Positions 28,565 through 37,364 of a stretch of DNA of 59,558 bases are shown here, one piece after another. A model generated the notes under the pieces. That model was not told the DNA's origin, did not search any database, and saw nothing but the letters and a program-made list of their open reading frames with translations. Position 1 is the first letter of the stretch, and every line of letters begins with the position of its first letter. The translations under genes were made by a program, and so were the position numbers. Origin of the DNA: an uncultured Saprospiraceae bacterium (lineage in GTDB: Bacteria > Bacteroidota > Bacteroidia > Chitinophagales > Saprospiraceae); assembly GCA_937941765.1 (NCBI GenBank), contig CALDGQ010000080.1:1-59558 (forward strand), given 5' to 3'.

Positions 28565-30166
28565 TTACATTCTCCAGATTCCAAATGTATCTGCTCCTTT
28601 TATTTCTTGATTATAAATTATTGCCAATGCAAAGCCTAAATAGTTTCGAGTTTCACGAGGATCAATCACACCATCATCCCATATTTCAGAGGTAGAATGC
28701 CAAGCGTTTGCTTTTTTATCAAATTCGGCCATCAAATATTGTTTGGCCATTTCTCCTTGCTGTTCATCATATTCGATTCCTTGAGCTGCTGCTGATTTGC
28801 GTTGTACGATTTCCATGACACCAGCCAATTGTTCAGGACCCATTACGCCAATTTTCGCATTTGGGTAAGTGAATAAAAATCTAGGGTCATAGGAGCGACC
28901 GTTCATTCCATAATTTCCAGCACCATAAGAATTACTGACCATCAAAGTGATTGCCGGAACTTCACTGTTAGAAACAGCATTTATAAGCTTCGCTCCATTT
29001 TTTATTATTCCACCTTCTTCATATTTTTTACCAACCATATACCCGGTTGTATTTTGAAGAAAGAGCAGTGGAATATCATTTTTGTTGCTTAGTTGAATGA
29101 AATGTGCGGCTTTGTTGGCAGATTCAGAAAAGATAACGCCATTATTGGCAATGATACCAACAGGATAACCATGAATTTCGGCCCAGCCAGTCACCATTGT
29201 ATTGCCATATTCTTTTTTAAATTCTGAAAATTTAGAGCCATCAACAATTCTAACAATCAGTTCTCTTATGTCAAATGGCTGCTTTGTGTCAATTGGTATA
29301 ATTCCTAATAATTCTTCAGGACTATATTTAGGAGGTTCAATTTCCTTTTCAGGAGTAAGGTGAGGAGTAGTCACTTTGACAATTTCCATTATCTCTCGGG
29401 CAATTCGAATTCCATCCAATTCATCATCTGCCAAATAATCGGAGACACCTGAAATTTTGGAGTGCATTTCAGCACCACCTAATTCTTCATCTGTTGCGAT
29501 TTCATTGGTGGCCATCTGGACAAGTGGAGGTCCGGCCAAAAATACTTTCGCGGAACCTTTTTGAAAAATGGAAAAGTCAGACATACCAGGAACATAAGCG
29601 CCGCCCGCAGTTGCATTCCCAAATACAATCGAAATTGTCGCCAATCCTAATTTTGATCTTCTAGTTATTTCTTTAAAAGTAGCGCCACCATAGTTGAAAA
29701 TTTCAGCTTGATCAGCCAAATTTGCGCCTCCACTTTCTACCAAATTAATAGTGGGCAATTTATTTTCAAGCGTTATTTCTCCAATTCGAATGGCTTTTTG
29801 AACGGTTGCTTTATCTACGGAACCACCTTTTCGGGTGCCAACATTAGCATTAATCATACACAATTTACCTGATACAATTCCAATTCCACTTACATTCGTT
29901 CCGCCAGGTCCAAAACCACCTTTATGTTGCATACCTGAAAGTGGGAGTAATTCCAAGAATGGGCTGTCTTTATCGAGTACCAATTCGATTCTTTCACGTG
30001 CTAAAAATTTACCACGTTTTCGAGCGCGTTCAATATGCTTATCTTTTCCTTGGTTTCGTCCTTTTTCGAGATGACCTTGAAGTTCCTCACAAAGTGTTTC
30101 CATCTTCGCAAAATTCTCCAAATAGGATTTGCTTTTTGTATTGATATTTGATTGAATAGGTGGCAT
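28565..30166 (-). CDS. Acyl-CoA carboxylase, carboxyltransferase (beta) subunit
   Basis: 533 aa, full-length carboxyltransferase with two crotonase-like halves (N: RERIELVLDKDSPFLELLPL, GIVSGKLCMINANVGTRKGG, NLVESGGANL; C: PLLFLQNTTGYMVGK, SNSYGAGNYGMNGRSYDPRF, MGPEQLAGVM). QNTTGYMVGKKYEEGG is the form found in methylcrotonyl-CoA and geranyl-CoA carboxylases rather than in propionyl-CoA carboxylase. It is co-transcribed with the TetR gene (2-bp gap) and the alpha subunit (1-bp gap). It transfers carboxylate from biotin to the acyl-CoA. Which of the two known substrates, or a new one, cannot be decided here. Confidence 0.9.
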   Translation of the reverse strand: MPPIQSNINTKSKSYLENFAKMETLCEELQGHLEKGRNQGKDKHIERARKRGKFLARERIELVLDKDSPFLELLPLSGMQHKGGFGPGGTNVSGIGIVSGKLCMINANVGTRKGGSVDKATVQKAIRIGEITLENKLPTINLVESGGANLADQAEIFNYGGATFKEITRRSKLGLATISIVFGNATAGGAYVPGMSDFSIFQKGSAKVFLAGPPLVQMATNEIATDEELGGAEMHSKISGVSDYLADDELDGIRIAREIMEIVKVTTPHLTPEKEIEPPKYSPEELLGIIPIDTKQPFDIRELIVRIVDGSKFSEFKKEYGNTMVTGWAEIHGYPVGIIANNGVIFSESANKAAHFIQLSNKNDIPLLFLQNTTGYMVGKKYEEGGIIKNGAKLINAVSNSEVPAITLMVSNSYGAGNYGMNGRSYDPRFLFTYPNAKIGVMGPEQLAGVMEIVQRKSAAAQGIEYDEQQGEMAKQYLMAEFDKKANAWHSTSEIWDDGVIDPRETRNYLGFALAIIYNQEIKGADTFGIWRM

Positions 30167-30168
30167 GA

Positions 30169-30813
30169 TTAATTGAGGGCTACTGTTTTTGCTTTCAAAG
30201 AGTCTATATAAGTTCTATACGAGGATTTTCCTTTTTTGGTTAAGTAAGGATAGACCAATGCGTAAAAATTGTCTAAACCGTCAATGATATCTAATTTTTT
30301 CTTACCTCGAATATTAGCTTGTGCCAACCAAAAATGGCTATTAATCCAAATTTGGTGAGCTAATTGATCATATAATCCTGGCATATCTTCAGGTTCAGTT
30401 AGCATATAGCCTTTTCCAATGGCAAGATAATTTACATTTTTTATGATCTGAATCGATTCTTTAATTTGGGTATGCATTTCCTTTTTTATTTTAGGAAACG
30501 TCTTTAGTATGTTATGTGTATCAAGATAGAAAAAGCGAAAATCTAATTCGAATTCTAAATAAATTTTGGTTAAACTCAGCGCATGTTTATCTTTTGTCAT
30601 CACTTGATTACTGGAAATTTTTTCCTCAATAACTGTTCGCATGTATCCACACACTTCATAGACTAAATCTGCTTTCGTTTTAAAATGATAATTGAAATTA
30701 CTGAGACTAATTCCAGTTTCTTTTGCGATCTCGGCATTCAGAACATTGAACATCCCTTTTTTATTGTAAAGCTTCACAGCTGCAAGGATGATTTTGTTCT
30801 TTGTCTTGTTCAT
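30169..30813 (-). CDS. TetR-family transcriptional regulator
   Basis: 214 aa from the ATG at 30813; an upstream in-frame ATG at 30879 adds a non-homologous hydrophobic leader and is less likely. The N-terminal helix-turn-helix reads KIILAAVKLYNKKGMFNVLN, then EIAKETGISLSNFNYHFKTKADLVYEV. The C-terminal ligand domain is not assigned. It is the first gene of the leftward unit and divergent from the acyl-CoA synthetase unit, so it probably represses one or both units and is released by an acyl-CoA intermediate. Palindromes at 30829 and 30954 lie in the shared intergenic region. Confidence 0.85.
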   Translation of the reverse strand: MNKTKNKIILAAVKLYNKKGMFNVLNAEIAKETGISLSNFNYHFKTKADLVYEVCGYMRTVIEEKISSNQVMTKDKHALSLTKIYLEFELDFRFFYLDTHNILKTFPKIKKEMHTQIKESIQIIKNVNYLAIGKGYMLTEPEDMPGLYDQLAHQIWINSHFWLAQANIRGKKKLDIIDGLDNFYALVYPYLTKKGKSSYRTYIDSLKAKTVALN

Positions 30814-30828
30814 ATTGCAATTTATTAT

Positions 30829-30845
30829 TAATTGTATATCAATTA
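30829..30845. promoter_or_regulatory. Candidate TetR operator 1
   Basis: TAATTG-TATAT-CAATTA is a 17-bp palindrome 16 bp upstream of the TetR start codon. The size and position are typical for autoregulation by TetR-family repressors. Confidence 0.4.
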
Positions 30846-30953
30846 CCATAAATTTAAAAAAAATTGCACTCCATATCAAAATTCTTACTTAAAAATTGTA
30901 GTTTGGAGATGAAAAGTAAAGATTCTATAATGGTATTAGGTGAGCAGGAATTG

Positions 30954-30974
30954 AGTTAGTAAATTAACTAAACT
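30954..30974. promoter_or_regulatory. Candidate TetR operator 2
   Basis: AGTTAGT-AAATTA-ACTAAACT is an imperfect palindrome 15 bp upstream of the acyl-CoA synthetase start codon. Its sequence differs from candidate 1, so at most one of the two may be the real site. Confidence 0.3.
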
Positions 30975-30988
30975 AAATCTACACAACC

Positions 30989-32650
30989 ATGGAAGCATTT
31001 AATTTTACATTTTATGAACTGGAAAAAAGATTAGGTGACAAACCTTTTTTACTACAACCTTTCGGTGACGAATGGGAAACTTGGACCTATCAGGAAGCAG
31101 GTCAAAAAGCAAGAAAATTAGCAGCGGGATTAAAAGCATTAGGCTTACCAGAAAAAAGTCATATAGGATTGGTTTCAAAAAATTGTAGGGAATGGTTGGT
31201 GGCAGATTTGGCGATCGTAATGGCAGGGTATATATCGGTTCCTTTTTTCCCTACACTTTCTGGTGAACAAATAAGTGAAGTTTTAGAAATTGGAGATGTA
31301 AGTGCATTGTTTGTTGGAAAAATTGAGAATTGGGAAGACATGAAAACGGGTATTCCAAAAGGTCTTCCGATAATTGCATTTCCACATTATAAAGGAAATT
31401 CAAAAGTAGATCAAGGTCAAAAGTGGGAAACGGTATTGGAAAACAATAAGCCAATAGATAAAGTTGCCGATTTGTATATGGATGATATTTGGACCATCAT
31501 TTTTACTTCAGGAACAACAGGTACACCCAAAGGAGTGGTTTTAGATTACCGTATTTTTGATGCTGTTAGAATTCCTACAGAAACCAATAATCCTATAGGC
31601 ATTGATTTAGATGGAAATAACAGAATGTTTTCGTATTTGCCGTTAAATCATATTGCGGAACGTGTATTGGTAGAATCTGGCGTTTTTAGATATGGAGGAA
31701 CCGTTGCATTTTCTGAATCTATCGAAAGTTTTGCTAAAAATTTAGCAGATGCAAAACCTACTACTTTTTTTGGAGTGCCACGAATTTATACAAAATTCCA
31801 ACAAGCTATACTCGGAAAAATGCCCCAAAAGAAATTAGATCGACTTCTAAAAATTCCAATTGTATCAGGCATCGTCAAGAAGAAATTAAAAACTGCGTTG
31901 GGTTTACAGCATGCTACTAAATGTGTTTCAGGTGCGGCTGCTTTGCCAGATGCATTGAAAGAATGGTATGCAAAAATAGGCATCAATATAACAAATGCTT
32001 ATGGAATGACTGAAAATTGTGCCATTTGTACATTGCTGGCCGATGATGTTTCAAAACCCGGTTCTGTTGGAAAAGCGACTGCTGGAGTGGAATTGAAAAT
32101 TGACGAAGTGACCAATGAGATCATGATGACCGGACCATATGTAATGAAAGGATATTATAAAAATCCAGAAAAGACAGCAAAAGTAATTGAAGATGGTTGG
32201 TTGCGAACGGGAGATCAAGGACACATTGATAAGGATGGCTATCTTTTCATTTCAGGAAGAGTTAATGATAATTTCAAAACTGCAAAAGGAGAATTCATTG
32301 TACCAGGTCCGATTGAATGGAAATTTGCAACCAATCAAAATATTGAACAAATCTGCGTGATTGGTTTAGGATGTGAGCAACCGATTGCATTGGTCAATCT
32401 CTCTGAAGCCGCACGTGCGTTACCTGTTGATCAAATAAAAAAAAGTTTAGAAACAACCAGAATTAATGCGAATAAAGAATTAGCTAATTTTCAACGAATT
32501 GACACGGTTGTTGTGATTGACGAACCATGGACACCAGAAAATGGAATGGTGACACCGACCTTAAAAGTAAAAAGAAATGTGTTAGCTAAAATATATCACG
32601 ATGATTTAAAAACTTGGGAATCCGCAAAAGAATCCGTCATCAAAGTATAA
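30989..32650 (+). CDS. AMP-forming acyl-CoA synthetase
   Basis: 553 aa adenylate-forming enzyme. The ATP loop TIIFTSGTTGTPKGVVLDY lies near 167-185, followed by the core motif NAYGMTENC (~332), GWLRTGDQGHIDKDG (~408) and SGRVNDNFKTAKGEFIVP, where the downstream Lys completes the thioester step. It activates a carboxylic acid with ATP and CoA and resembles long-chain ligases of the ACSL/bubblegum group. As the first gene of the rightward unit and divergent from the TetR gene, it supplies the pathway's entry step. The chain type is unknown. Confidence 0.88.
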   Translation: MEAFNFTFYELEKRLGDKPFLLQPFGDEWETWTYQEAGQKARKLAAGLKALGLPEKSHIGLVSKNCREWLVADLAIVMAGYISVPFFPTLSGEQISEVLEIGDVSALFVGKIENWEDMKTGIPKGLPIIAFPHYKGNSKVDQGQKWETVLENNKPIDKVADLYMDDIWTIIFTSGTTGTPKGVVLDYRIFDAVRIPTETNNPIGIDLDGNNRMFSYLPLNHIAERVLVESGVFRYGGTVAFSESIESFAKNLADAKPTTFFGVPRIYTKFQQAILGKMPQKKLDRLLKIPIVSGIVKKKLKTALGLQHATKCVSGAAALPDALKEWYAKIGINITNAYGMTENCAICTLLADDVSKPGSVGKATAGVELKIDEVTNEIMMTGPYVMKGYYKNPEKTAKVIEDGWLRTGDQGHIDKDGYLFISGRVNDNFKTAKGEFIVPGPIEWKFATNQNIEQICVIGLGCEQPIALVNLSEAARALPVDQIKKSLETTRINANKELANFQRIDTVVVIDEPWTPENGMVTPTLKVKRNVLAKIYHDDLKTWESAKESVIKV

Positions 32651-32663
32651 AAAATTTCTCCAG

Positions 32664-32752
32664 TAAAGTCACAACGTGACGATATAAACCACGAACGAAG
32701 GGAGCATTCCTTTGTTAAAATAAACCATCAACAAAGGGAGCATCCATTCGTG
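32664..32752. repeat. Two-hairpin intergenic element (copy H) with an extra repeat of hairpin 2
   Basis: Hairpin 1 is GTCAC-AAC-GTGAC (32668-32680). Hairpin 2 is AACGAAGGGA-GCA-TTCCTTTGTT (32694-32716). A further partial repeat AACAAAGGGAGCATCCATTC begins at 32730. It lies between the acyl-CoA synthetase stop codon and the BKACE gene. The order, spacing and loop AAC of hairpin 1 are the same as at 25722-25777. Confidence 0.75.
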
Positions 32753-32763
32753 AAAAAAGAAAA

Positions 32764-33621
32764 ATGAAAAAACTAATTTTATCCGCAGCATTAACAGGAG
32801 CTGCAACCAATAGAAGTCACTGTCCTGCAATCCCATATACACCAGTAGAAATTGCAGAAGAAGGAAAAAGGGCTGTAGATGCAGGAGCAAGCATTTTACA
32901 TATTCATGCACGTGAAGATAATGGAATCCCAAGTTGGAGATTGGAAGTATTCGAGGAAATAAAAAGTGAAGTAAGAAAAAGATGTCCGAATGTAATTATC
33001 AATTTTTCAACAGGTGCAATTGGACTTTCTAAAGAAGAAAGAATGAACCATATTCCGCATACAAAACCCGATATGGCAGCCTTCAATATGGGGAGTATGA
33101 ACTATGCAATCTTTTCCAAAAAACAAAAAAAATTCTATTTCAACGGTTTGTTTGAAAATACTTTTGATACACTTCAGTATGTTGTTAAGGTAATGAATGA
33201 AACAGGAACAGTTCCAGAAATGGAATGTTTTGATACGGGTCATATCCGAAATGTTGAACCACTTAGAAGTATGGGACTGATACCCGACAATGCAACTTAC
33301 AGTCTCGTTATGGGAGTGTTAGGTGGAATTCCTGCAACTCCTGAAAATCTGATTCATCAAATCAAACAAGTCCCAGAAGGTTCCTTTTGGCAATGTATTG
33401 CTATCAGTAGAAAGCAATGGCAATTGGCAGCGATTGCGTGCACGATGGGCGGAAACTTCAGAGTAGGTTTGGAAGATAATTTTTATTTACCTAACAATGA
33501 AATGGCAAAATCGAACGGGGAATGTGTAGAGTGGGGCGTCAAGCTAGCAAATATGATGGGAAGAGAAATTGCTACAATCGGAGAAACCAGAGAAATGCTA
33601 AAAATTCCGTTAACAGATTAA
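32764..33621 (+). CDS. BKACE-family beta-keto acid cleavage enzyme (DUF849)
   Basis: 285 aa. The metal-binding HIHAR has His46 and His48, and GLEDN supplies Glu237, the ligands expected for the family that includes 3-keto-5-aminohexanoate cleavage enzyme. The N-terminal LILSAALTGAATNRSHCPAI is characteristic. Family members condense a beta-keto acid with acetyl-CoA and release acetoacetate plus a shortened acyl-CoA. In this operon it may provide the carbon-carbon cleavage step, which in leucine- or terpene-type pathways is done by an HMG-CoA-lyase-like enzyme that is absent here. The substrate is open. Confidence 0.85.
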   Translation: MKKLILSAALTGAATNRSHCPAIPYTPVEIAEEGKRAVDAGASILHIHAREDNGIPSWRLEVFEEIKSEVRKRCPNVIINFSTGAIGLSKEERMNHIPHTKPDMAAFNMGSMNYAIFSKKQKKFYFNGLFENTFDTLQYVVKVMNETGTVPEMECFDTGHIRNVEPLRSMGLIPDNATYSLVMGVLGGIPATPENLIHQIKQVPEGSFWQCIAISRKQWQLAAIACTMGGNFRVGLEDNFYLPNNEMAKSNGECVEWGVKLANMMGREIATIGETREMLKIPLTD

Positions 33622-33664
33622 GTATCCTAAAAATTTCAATGTAACTAGCACAGCACAAAAAAAC

Positions 33665-34468
33665 ATGTACCAAAAAAACCTCTTCCATAACAAAGTAGTC
33701 CTCGTAACAGGAGGACGTTCCGGCATAGGTTACGGCATCGCCAAACAATACCTACAACTAGGTGCCAAAGTAATGATCGCTTCCAGAAAAGAGGCACCAC
33801 TTACCAAAGCAGCAGAAGAACTATCCGAATTCGGAATCTGCAAATCACATCCATGCGATATCAGAAAAACAGCCGAAATAAAAGTCGTTGCTGAAAAGAT
33901 TAAAAGTGAATTTGGTAGACTAGATATTCTCATCAATAATGCAGGGGGACAATTTCCGACATTAGCAAAATTGGTCAGCGAAAATGGTTGGACAGCTGTC
34001 ATTAATAACAATCTAAATGGGACTTTTTATATGTCGCAAATTATGGCCAATGAATTTTTTATTCCTCAAAATGATGGTATCATTGTCAATATTATCGCAT
34101 CAATTTTTAGAGGCTTTCCAGGAATGGCGCATACAGGTGCTGCACGTGCGGGAGTTGATAATTTGACAAAAACTTTAAGCCAAGAATGGGCAGAGCATAA
34201 TATACGTATCAATGCAATTGCTCCTGGAATTATTCAATCTTCTGGATTAGATACCTATCCAGCACCCATGAAAACTTTTTTCGAAGAGCTCACAAAAGAA
34301 AATTTATTAAACCGGCTAGGTACTGTTGAAGATGTTGCAAATGCAGTGATGTTTTTCAGCAGTCCCTTGTCTTCCTACATTACGGGAACGACACTTTATA
34401 TTGATGGTGCCGATCATCTATCAGCTAAAGGTTCTAAATTATACGATATACTTAAATCATTTATGTAA
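33665..34468 (+). CDS. SDR of the trans-2-enoyl-CoA/2,4-dienoyl-CoA reductase (PECR/DECR) type
   Basis: 267 aa. Nucleotide-binding TGGRSGIG (~16-23) and NNAG (~94-97) are present. The usual YxxxK active site is replaced by HTGAARAGVDNLTKTL (~157-172), the pattern of peroxisomal trans-2-enoyl-CoA reductase, followed by NAIAPGIIQSS and ITGTTLYIDG. Enzymes of this branch reduce C=C bonds of enoyl- or dienoyl-CoA with NADPH rather than oxidise alcohols. It ends 2 bp before the dehydrogenase fusion gene, so it is in the same operon. Together with the FadH-like gene this gives two chemically different routes for removing double bonds. Confidence 0.85.
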   Translation: MYQKNLFHNKVVLVTGGRSGIGYGIAKQYLQLGAKVMIASRKEAPLTKAAEELSEFGICKSHPCDIRKTAEIKVVAEKIKSEFGRLDILINNAGGQFPTLAKLVSENGWTAVINNNLNGTFYMSQIMANEFFIPQNDGIIVNIIASIFRGFPGMAHTGAARAGVDNLTKTLSQEWAEHNIRINAIAPGIIQSSGLDTYPAPMKTFFEELTKENLLNRLGTVEDVANAVMFFSSPLSSYITGTTLYIDGADHLSAKGSKLYDILKSFM

Positions 34469-34470
34469 AA

Positions 34471-36855
34471 ATGGGAAATAAATACTTTACAGAAGAACAC
34501 GAATTATTCAGAACAAGCTTAAGCGCTTTTCTTGAAAAAGAAGTACTTCCGAATATTTCGCAATGGGAAGAAGAGCGAAGAATTCCAAGATCCGTTTGGA
34601 AAAAGATGGGAGATATGGGCTTCCTTGGTTTGTCTTATCCAGAAGAATATGGCGGTGCTAATCTTGATTTTTTCTATGATGTGGTTTTTAATCAAGAAAT
34701 AGGGAAAACCAATTCAGGTGGATTTGTGATTACTCAACAAGTAGTTCAATATATGTCAGGTCCGTATATTTTAAAATATGGATCCGATGCATTGAAGAAA
34801 AAATATTTACCAGGAATTATTTCTGGCGACCTCATTTCTAGTATTGGAATTACGGAGCCGGGCGCAGGTTCTGATGTGCAAAATATTCAAACCACTGCAA
34901 TTAAAGATGGTGATTTTTATGTGGTCAATGGTTCCAAAACTTTTATTACCAATGGTGTTTATGGAGACTTTATTATCACTGTTGTTAAAACAGACCCCAA
35001 AGCTGGTGCAGGCGGCATTAGTTTGTTGGTAATTGATAGAAATGCGGCAGGAGTGTCTGCAACTAAATTAAAAAAACTAGGGTGGCATTCATCTGATACA
35101 GCAGAATTAAGTTTCGATAATGTCAAAGTCCCTGTTGAAAATTTGATTGGAGAAGAAGGACATGGCTTTTATTATTTAATGAATGGATTGCAATTAGAAA
35201 GAGTTTGTTTCATTCCGGCCACCGTTTCAGGTTGCGAATGGGCAATCGATCAAGTTTTGCAATATATGTCAGAACGCGAAGCATTTGGAAGGCCAATTAA
35301 TCGCTTTCAAGTATTGAGACATCGGATTGCACAATTAGCGTCAGAAGTAGAAGCACTGAAGGCATTGAGTTACAAGTGTGCAGATATGTACAATCGTGGA
35401 ATTTATGATGTCAAACTTTCTTCGATGGCAAAATTAATTGCAACAGAATTAACAGAAAAAGTGGCAACACAATGTTTACAATTTTACGGTGGCTATGGTT
35501 TTATGGAGGATTATCCGATGGCGAGAATGTATAGGGATTCGAGAGTCGGTACAATTGGAGGTGGAACTTCAGAGATTATGCGCGAGATTATCTCCAAAAT
35601 GACCGTCGATGATCGAAATTATAAAAAGGCAAAAAGTAACATTGAAAAAGATTCAGAAGGAAATGCTTATTCTTATTTCACAGAAGAACACATCGCGTTT
35701 CGACAGAGTTTTAGAGAATTTCTAAACAAAGAGATTACACCGCATTTGGATCAATGGGAAAAAGCTGGAGAAATTCCAAGATCAATTTTTAAGAAATTTG
35801 GTGACATGGGATACTTTGGTTTAACAGCACCTGAAGCTTATGGCGGCTCCGGATTGGACCAAAAGTATAATGTTATTTTTGACGAAGAATTGTCTTATCT
35901 AAATTCTGGTGGATTTGGAGCATCGATTGGTGGACATCCATTGTTGGCCGTTACTCACTTAAATGCAGAAGGGACAGAAGCTCAAAAACAAAAATATTTG
36001 GTCCCAAGTATCAAAGGCGAAATGGTTGGAGCGTTGGCGATTACAGAGCCTTTCGGTGGGTCAGATGTACAAGCACTTCGAACTACCGCTATCAAAAAAG
36101 GAGATCACTATATTGTCAATGGCTCTAAAACATTTATCACAAATGGTGTCTTGAGTGACTTTATTATTACTGCTGTAAAAACAGATACGGATCCAGAATC
36201 GAAAGCAATCAGTTTGTTAATCATTGATAGAAATATGGCAGGCGTTTCAGCTACGAAATTGGAAAAATTGGGATGGCATGCATCCGATACAGCAGAGATT
36301 GCTTTTGCAGATGTCAAGGTTCCAGCTGAAAACTTGTTGGGCGCAGAAGGGGCTGGATTTTTATATATCATGGAGCATTTCGTTTCTGAAAGATTATCCA
36401 TTTCAGTTGGTAGCTGTGCCAAATCAGAACAAGCTTTAGATATTACAGTAAAGTATTTACATGAGCGAGAAGCATTTGGTAAAAAGCTAAAAAGGTTTCA
36501 AGTGTTGAGACATCGCATAGCTCAATTATATGCTGAAGTTGAATATGTCAAGGAATTTACTTACAGTGTCAATGAAAGATATATGGATGGTGAATACGTT
36601 GTTAAAGAAGCATCGATGACAAAATTATTGTCAACACAATTATGCGATAAAGTGATGACTGAATGTCTTCAAATGTTCGGTGGTTACGGGTATATGGAAG
36701 ATTATCCGATGGCTAGAATGTTTAGAGACAGTCGGTTAGGACAAATAGGTGGAGGAACTTCTGAAATTATGTGCGAAATTATTGCCAAAATAATGATTGG
36801 AGGAAAATCTTACAAAAAACCAAAAAAAGAAACCTCTGAAAAGACCACCGCATAA
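34471..36855 (+). CDS. Tandem fusion of two long-chain-type acyl-CoA dehydrogenase domains
   Basis: 794 aa, about twice the usual length. Domain 1 (1-380) and domain 2 (401-775) are both complete, joined by a ~20-aa linker, and start alike (YFTEEHELF and YFTEEHIAF). Each has its own FAD/substrate motif (ITEPGAGSDV, ITEPFGGSDV) and C-terminal IGGGTSEIM. The catalytic Glu in the long-chain/isovaleryl position is kept in both (Glu243 in LQLER, Glu640 in FVSER). An internal duplication, probably followed by divergence, best explains it. It would oxidise acyl-CoA to enoyl-CoA; whether the halves prefer different chains is unknown. No stop codon or frameshift lies between the halves. Confidence 0.9.
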   Translation: MGNKYFTEEHELFRTSLSAFLEKEVLPNISQWEEERRIPRSVWKKMGDMGFLGLSYPEEYGGANLDFFYDVVFNQEIGKTNSGGFVITQQVVQYMSGPYILKYGSDALKKKYLPGIISGDLISSIGITEPGAGSDVQNIQTTAIKDGDFYVVNGSKTFITNGVYGDFIITVVKTDPKAGAGGISLLVIDRNAAGVSATKLKKLGWHSSDTAELSFDNVKVPVENLIGEEGHGFYYLMNGLQLERVCFIPATVSGCEWAIDQVLQYMSEREAFGRPINRFQVLRHRIAQLASEVEALKALSYKCADMYNRGIYDVKLSSMAKLIATELTEKVATQCLQFYGGYGFMEDYPMARMYRDSRVGTIGGGTSEIMREIISKMTVDDRNYKKAKSNIEKDSEGNAYSYFTEEHIAFRQSFREFLNKEITPHLDQWEKAGEIPRSIFKKFGDMGYFGLTAPEAYGGSGLDQKYNVIFDEELSYLNSGGFGASIGGHPLLAVTHLNAEGTEAQKQKYLVPSIKGEMVGALAITEPFGGSDVQALRTTAIKKGDHYIVNGSKTFITNGVLSDFIITAVKTDTDPESKAISLLIIDRNMAGVSATKLEKLGWHASDTAEIAFADVKVPAENLLGAEGAGFLYIMEHFVSERLSISVGSCAKSEQALDITVKYLHEREAFGKKLKRFQVLRHRIAQLYAEVEYVKEFTYSVNERYMDGEYVVKEASMTKLLSTQLCDKVMTECLQMFGGYGYMEDYPMARMFRDSRLGQIGGGTSEIMCEIIAKIMIGGKSYKKPKKETSEKTTA

Positions 36856-36864
36856 AATCAAAAT

Positions 36865-37359
36865 ATGTCTAACAAAATACAAACCGATCAAGCATATGGT
36901 ACTACAATCGAACACCTTGGCGATCTAAAAAGTTGGGTGGGCAAAGAATTGGGATTGTCGAAATGGGTATCCGTAACCCAAGAAAAAATCGATTTATTTG
37001 CAAAGTTAACGGAAGATGAACAATGGATACACGTTGATGTGGATCGTTCGCAAAAGGAATCTCCATTTCAACAGACTATAGCGCATGGATTCTTTATTCT
37101 ATCACTGGCATCTCGATTTTGCTATGATTGTTTGACAGTAAATGATGTTGAGATGGGCGTAAATTATGGTTTAAATAAAGTAAGATTTATCTCACCTACT
37201 TTATCAAATTCAAAAGTACGAGGTCGAATTTCTCTGTTAGAATTTGAAGAAAAAGAAAACGGTGCAAAATATATCATGAATGTAACATTCGAAATCGAAG
37301 GACAAGAAAAACCTGCTTGTGTTGCAGAATTTATCGCACAAGTATTTACAAATAAATAA
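36865..37359 (+). CDS. MaoC-family (R)-specific enoyl-CoA hydratase
   Basis: 164 aa single hot-dog domain. TEDEQWIHVDVDRSQKESPF (~51-70) and TIAHGFFILSL (~73-83) form the hydratase-2 motif with catalytic Asp/His positions. GLNKVRFISPTL and VAEFIAQVF complete the fold. It adds water across a trans-2-enoyl-CoA, complementing the dehydrogenases on both sides. It sits 9 bp after the fusion gene and 5 bp before the next dehydrogenase, clearly in one operon. Its length is normal for one-domain members. Confidence 0.85.
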   Translation: MSNKIQTDQAYGTTIEHLGDLKSWVGKELGLSKWVSVTQEKIDLFAKLTEDEQWIHVDVDRSQKESPFQQTIAHGFFILSLASRFCYDCLTVNDVEMGVNYGLNKVRFISPTLSNSKVRGRISLLEFEEKENGAKYIMNVTFEIEGQEKPACVAEFIAQVFTNK

Positions 37360-37364
37360 TAACT

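Noticed and set aside
28564..28584. Longer start for the carboxylase alpha subunit
   Set aside because: The seven extra codons overlap the 3' end of the beta-subunit gene and precede the conserved N-terminus.
30944..30957. GCAGGAATTGAGTT before the acyl-CoA synthetase gene matching the complement of 51513-51526 in element F
   Set aside because: A 14-base identity between two places in a 60-kb AT-rich window is expected by chance several times, and no word arms surround it here.
34471..36855. Fusion of the two dehydrogenase domains as an assembly artefact
   Set aside because: Not rejected outright, but the domains differ substantially in sequence, the linker is in frame with no stop codon, and flanking genes are in order, so a collapsed or joined repeat is unlikely.
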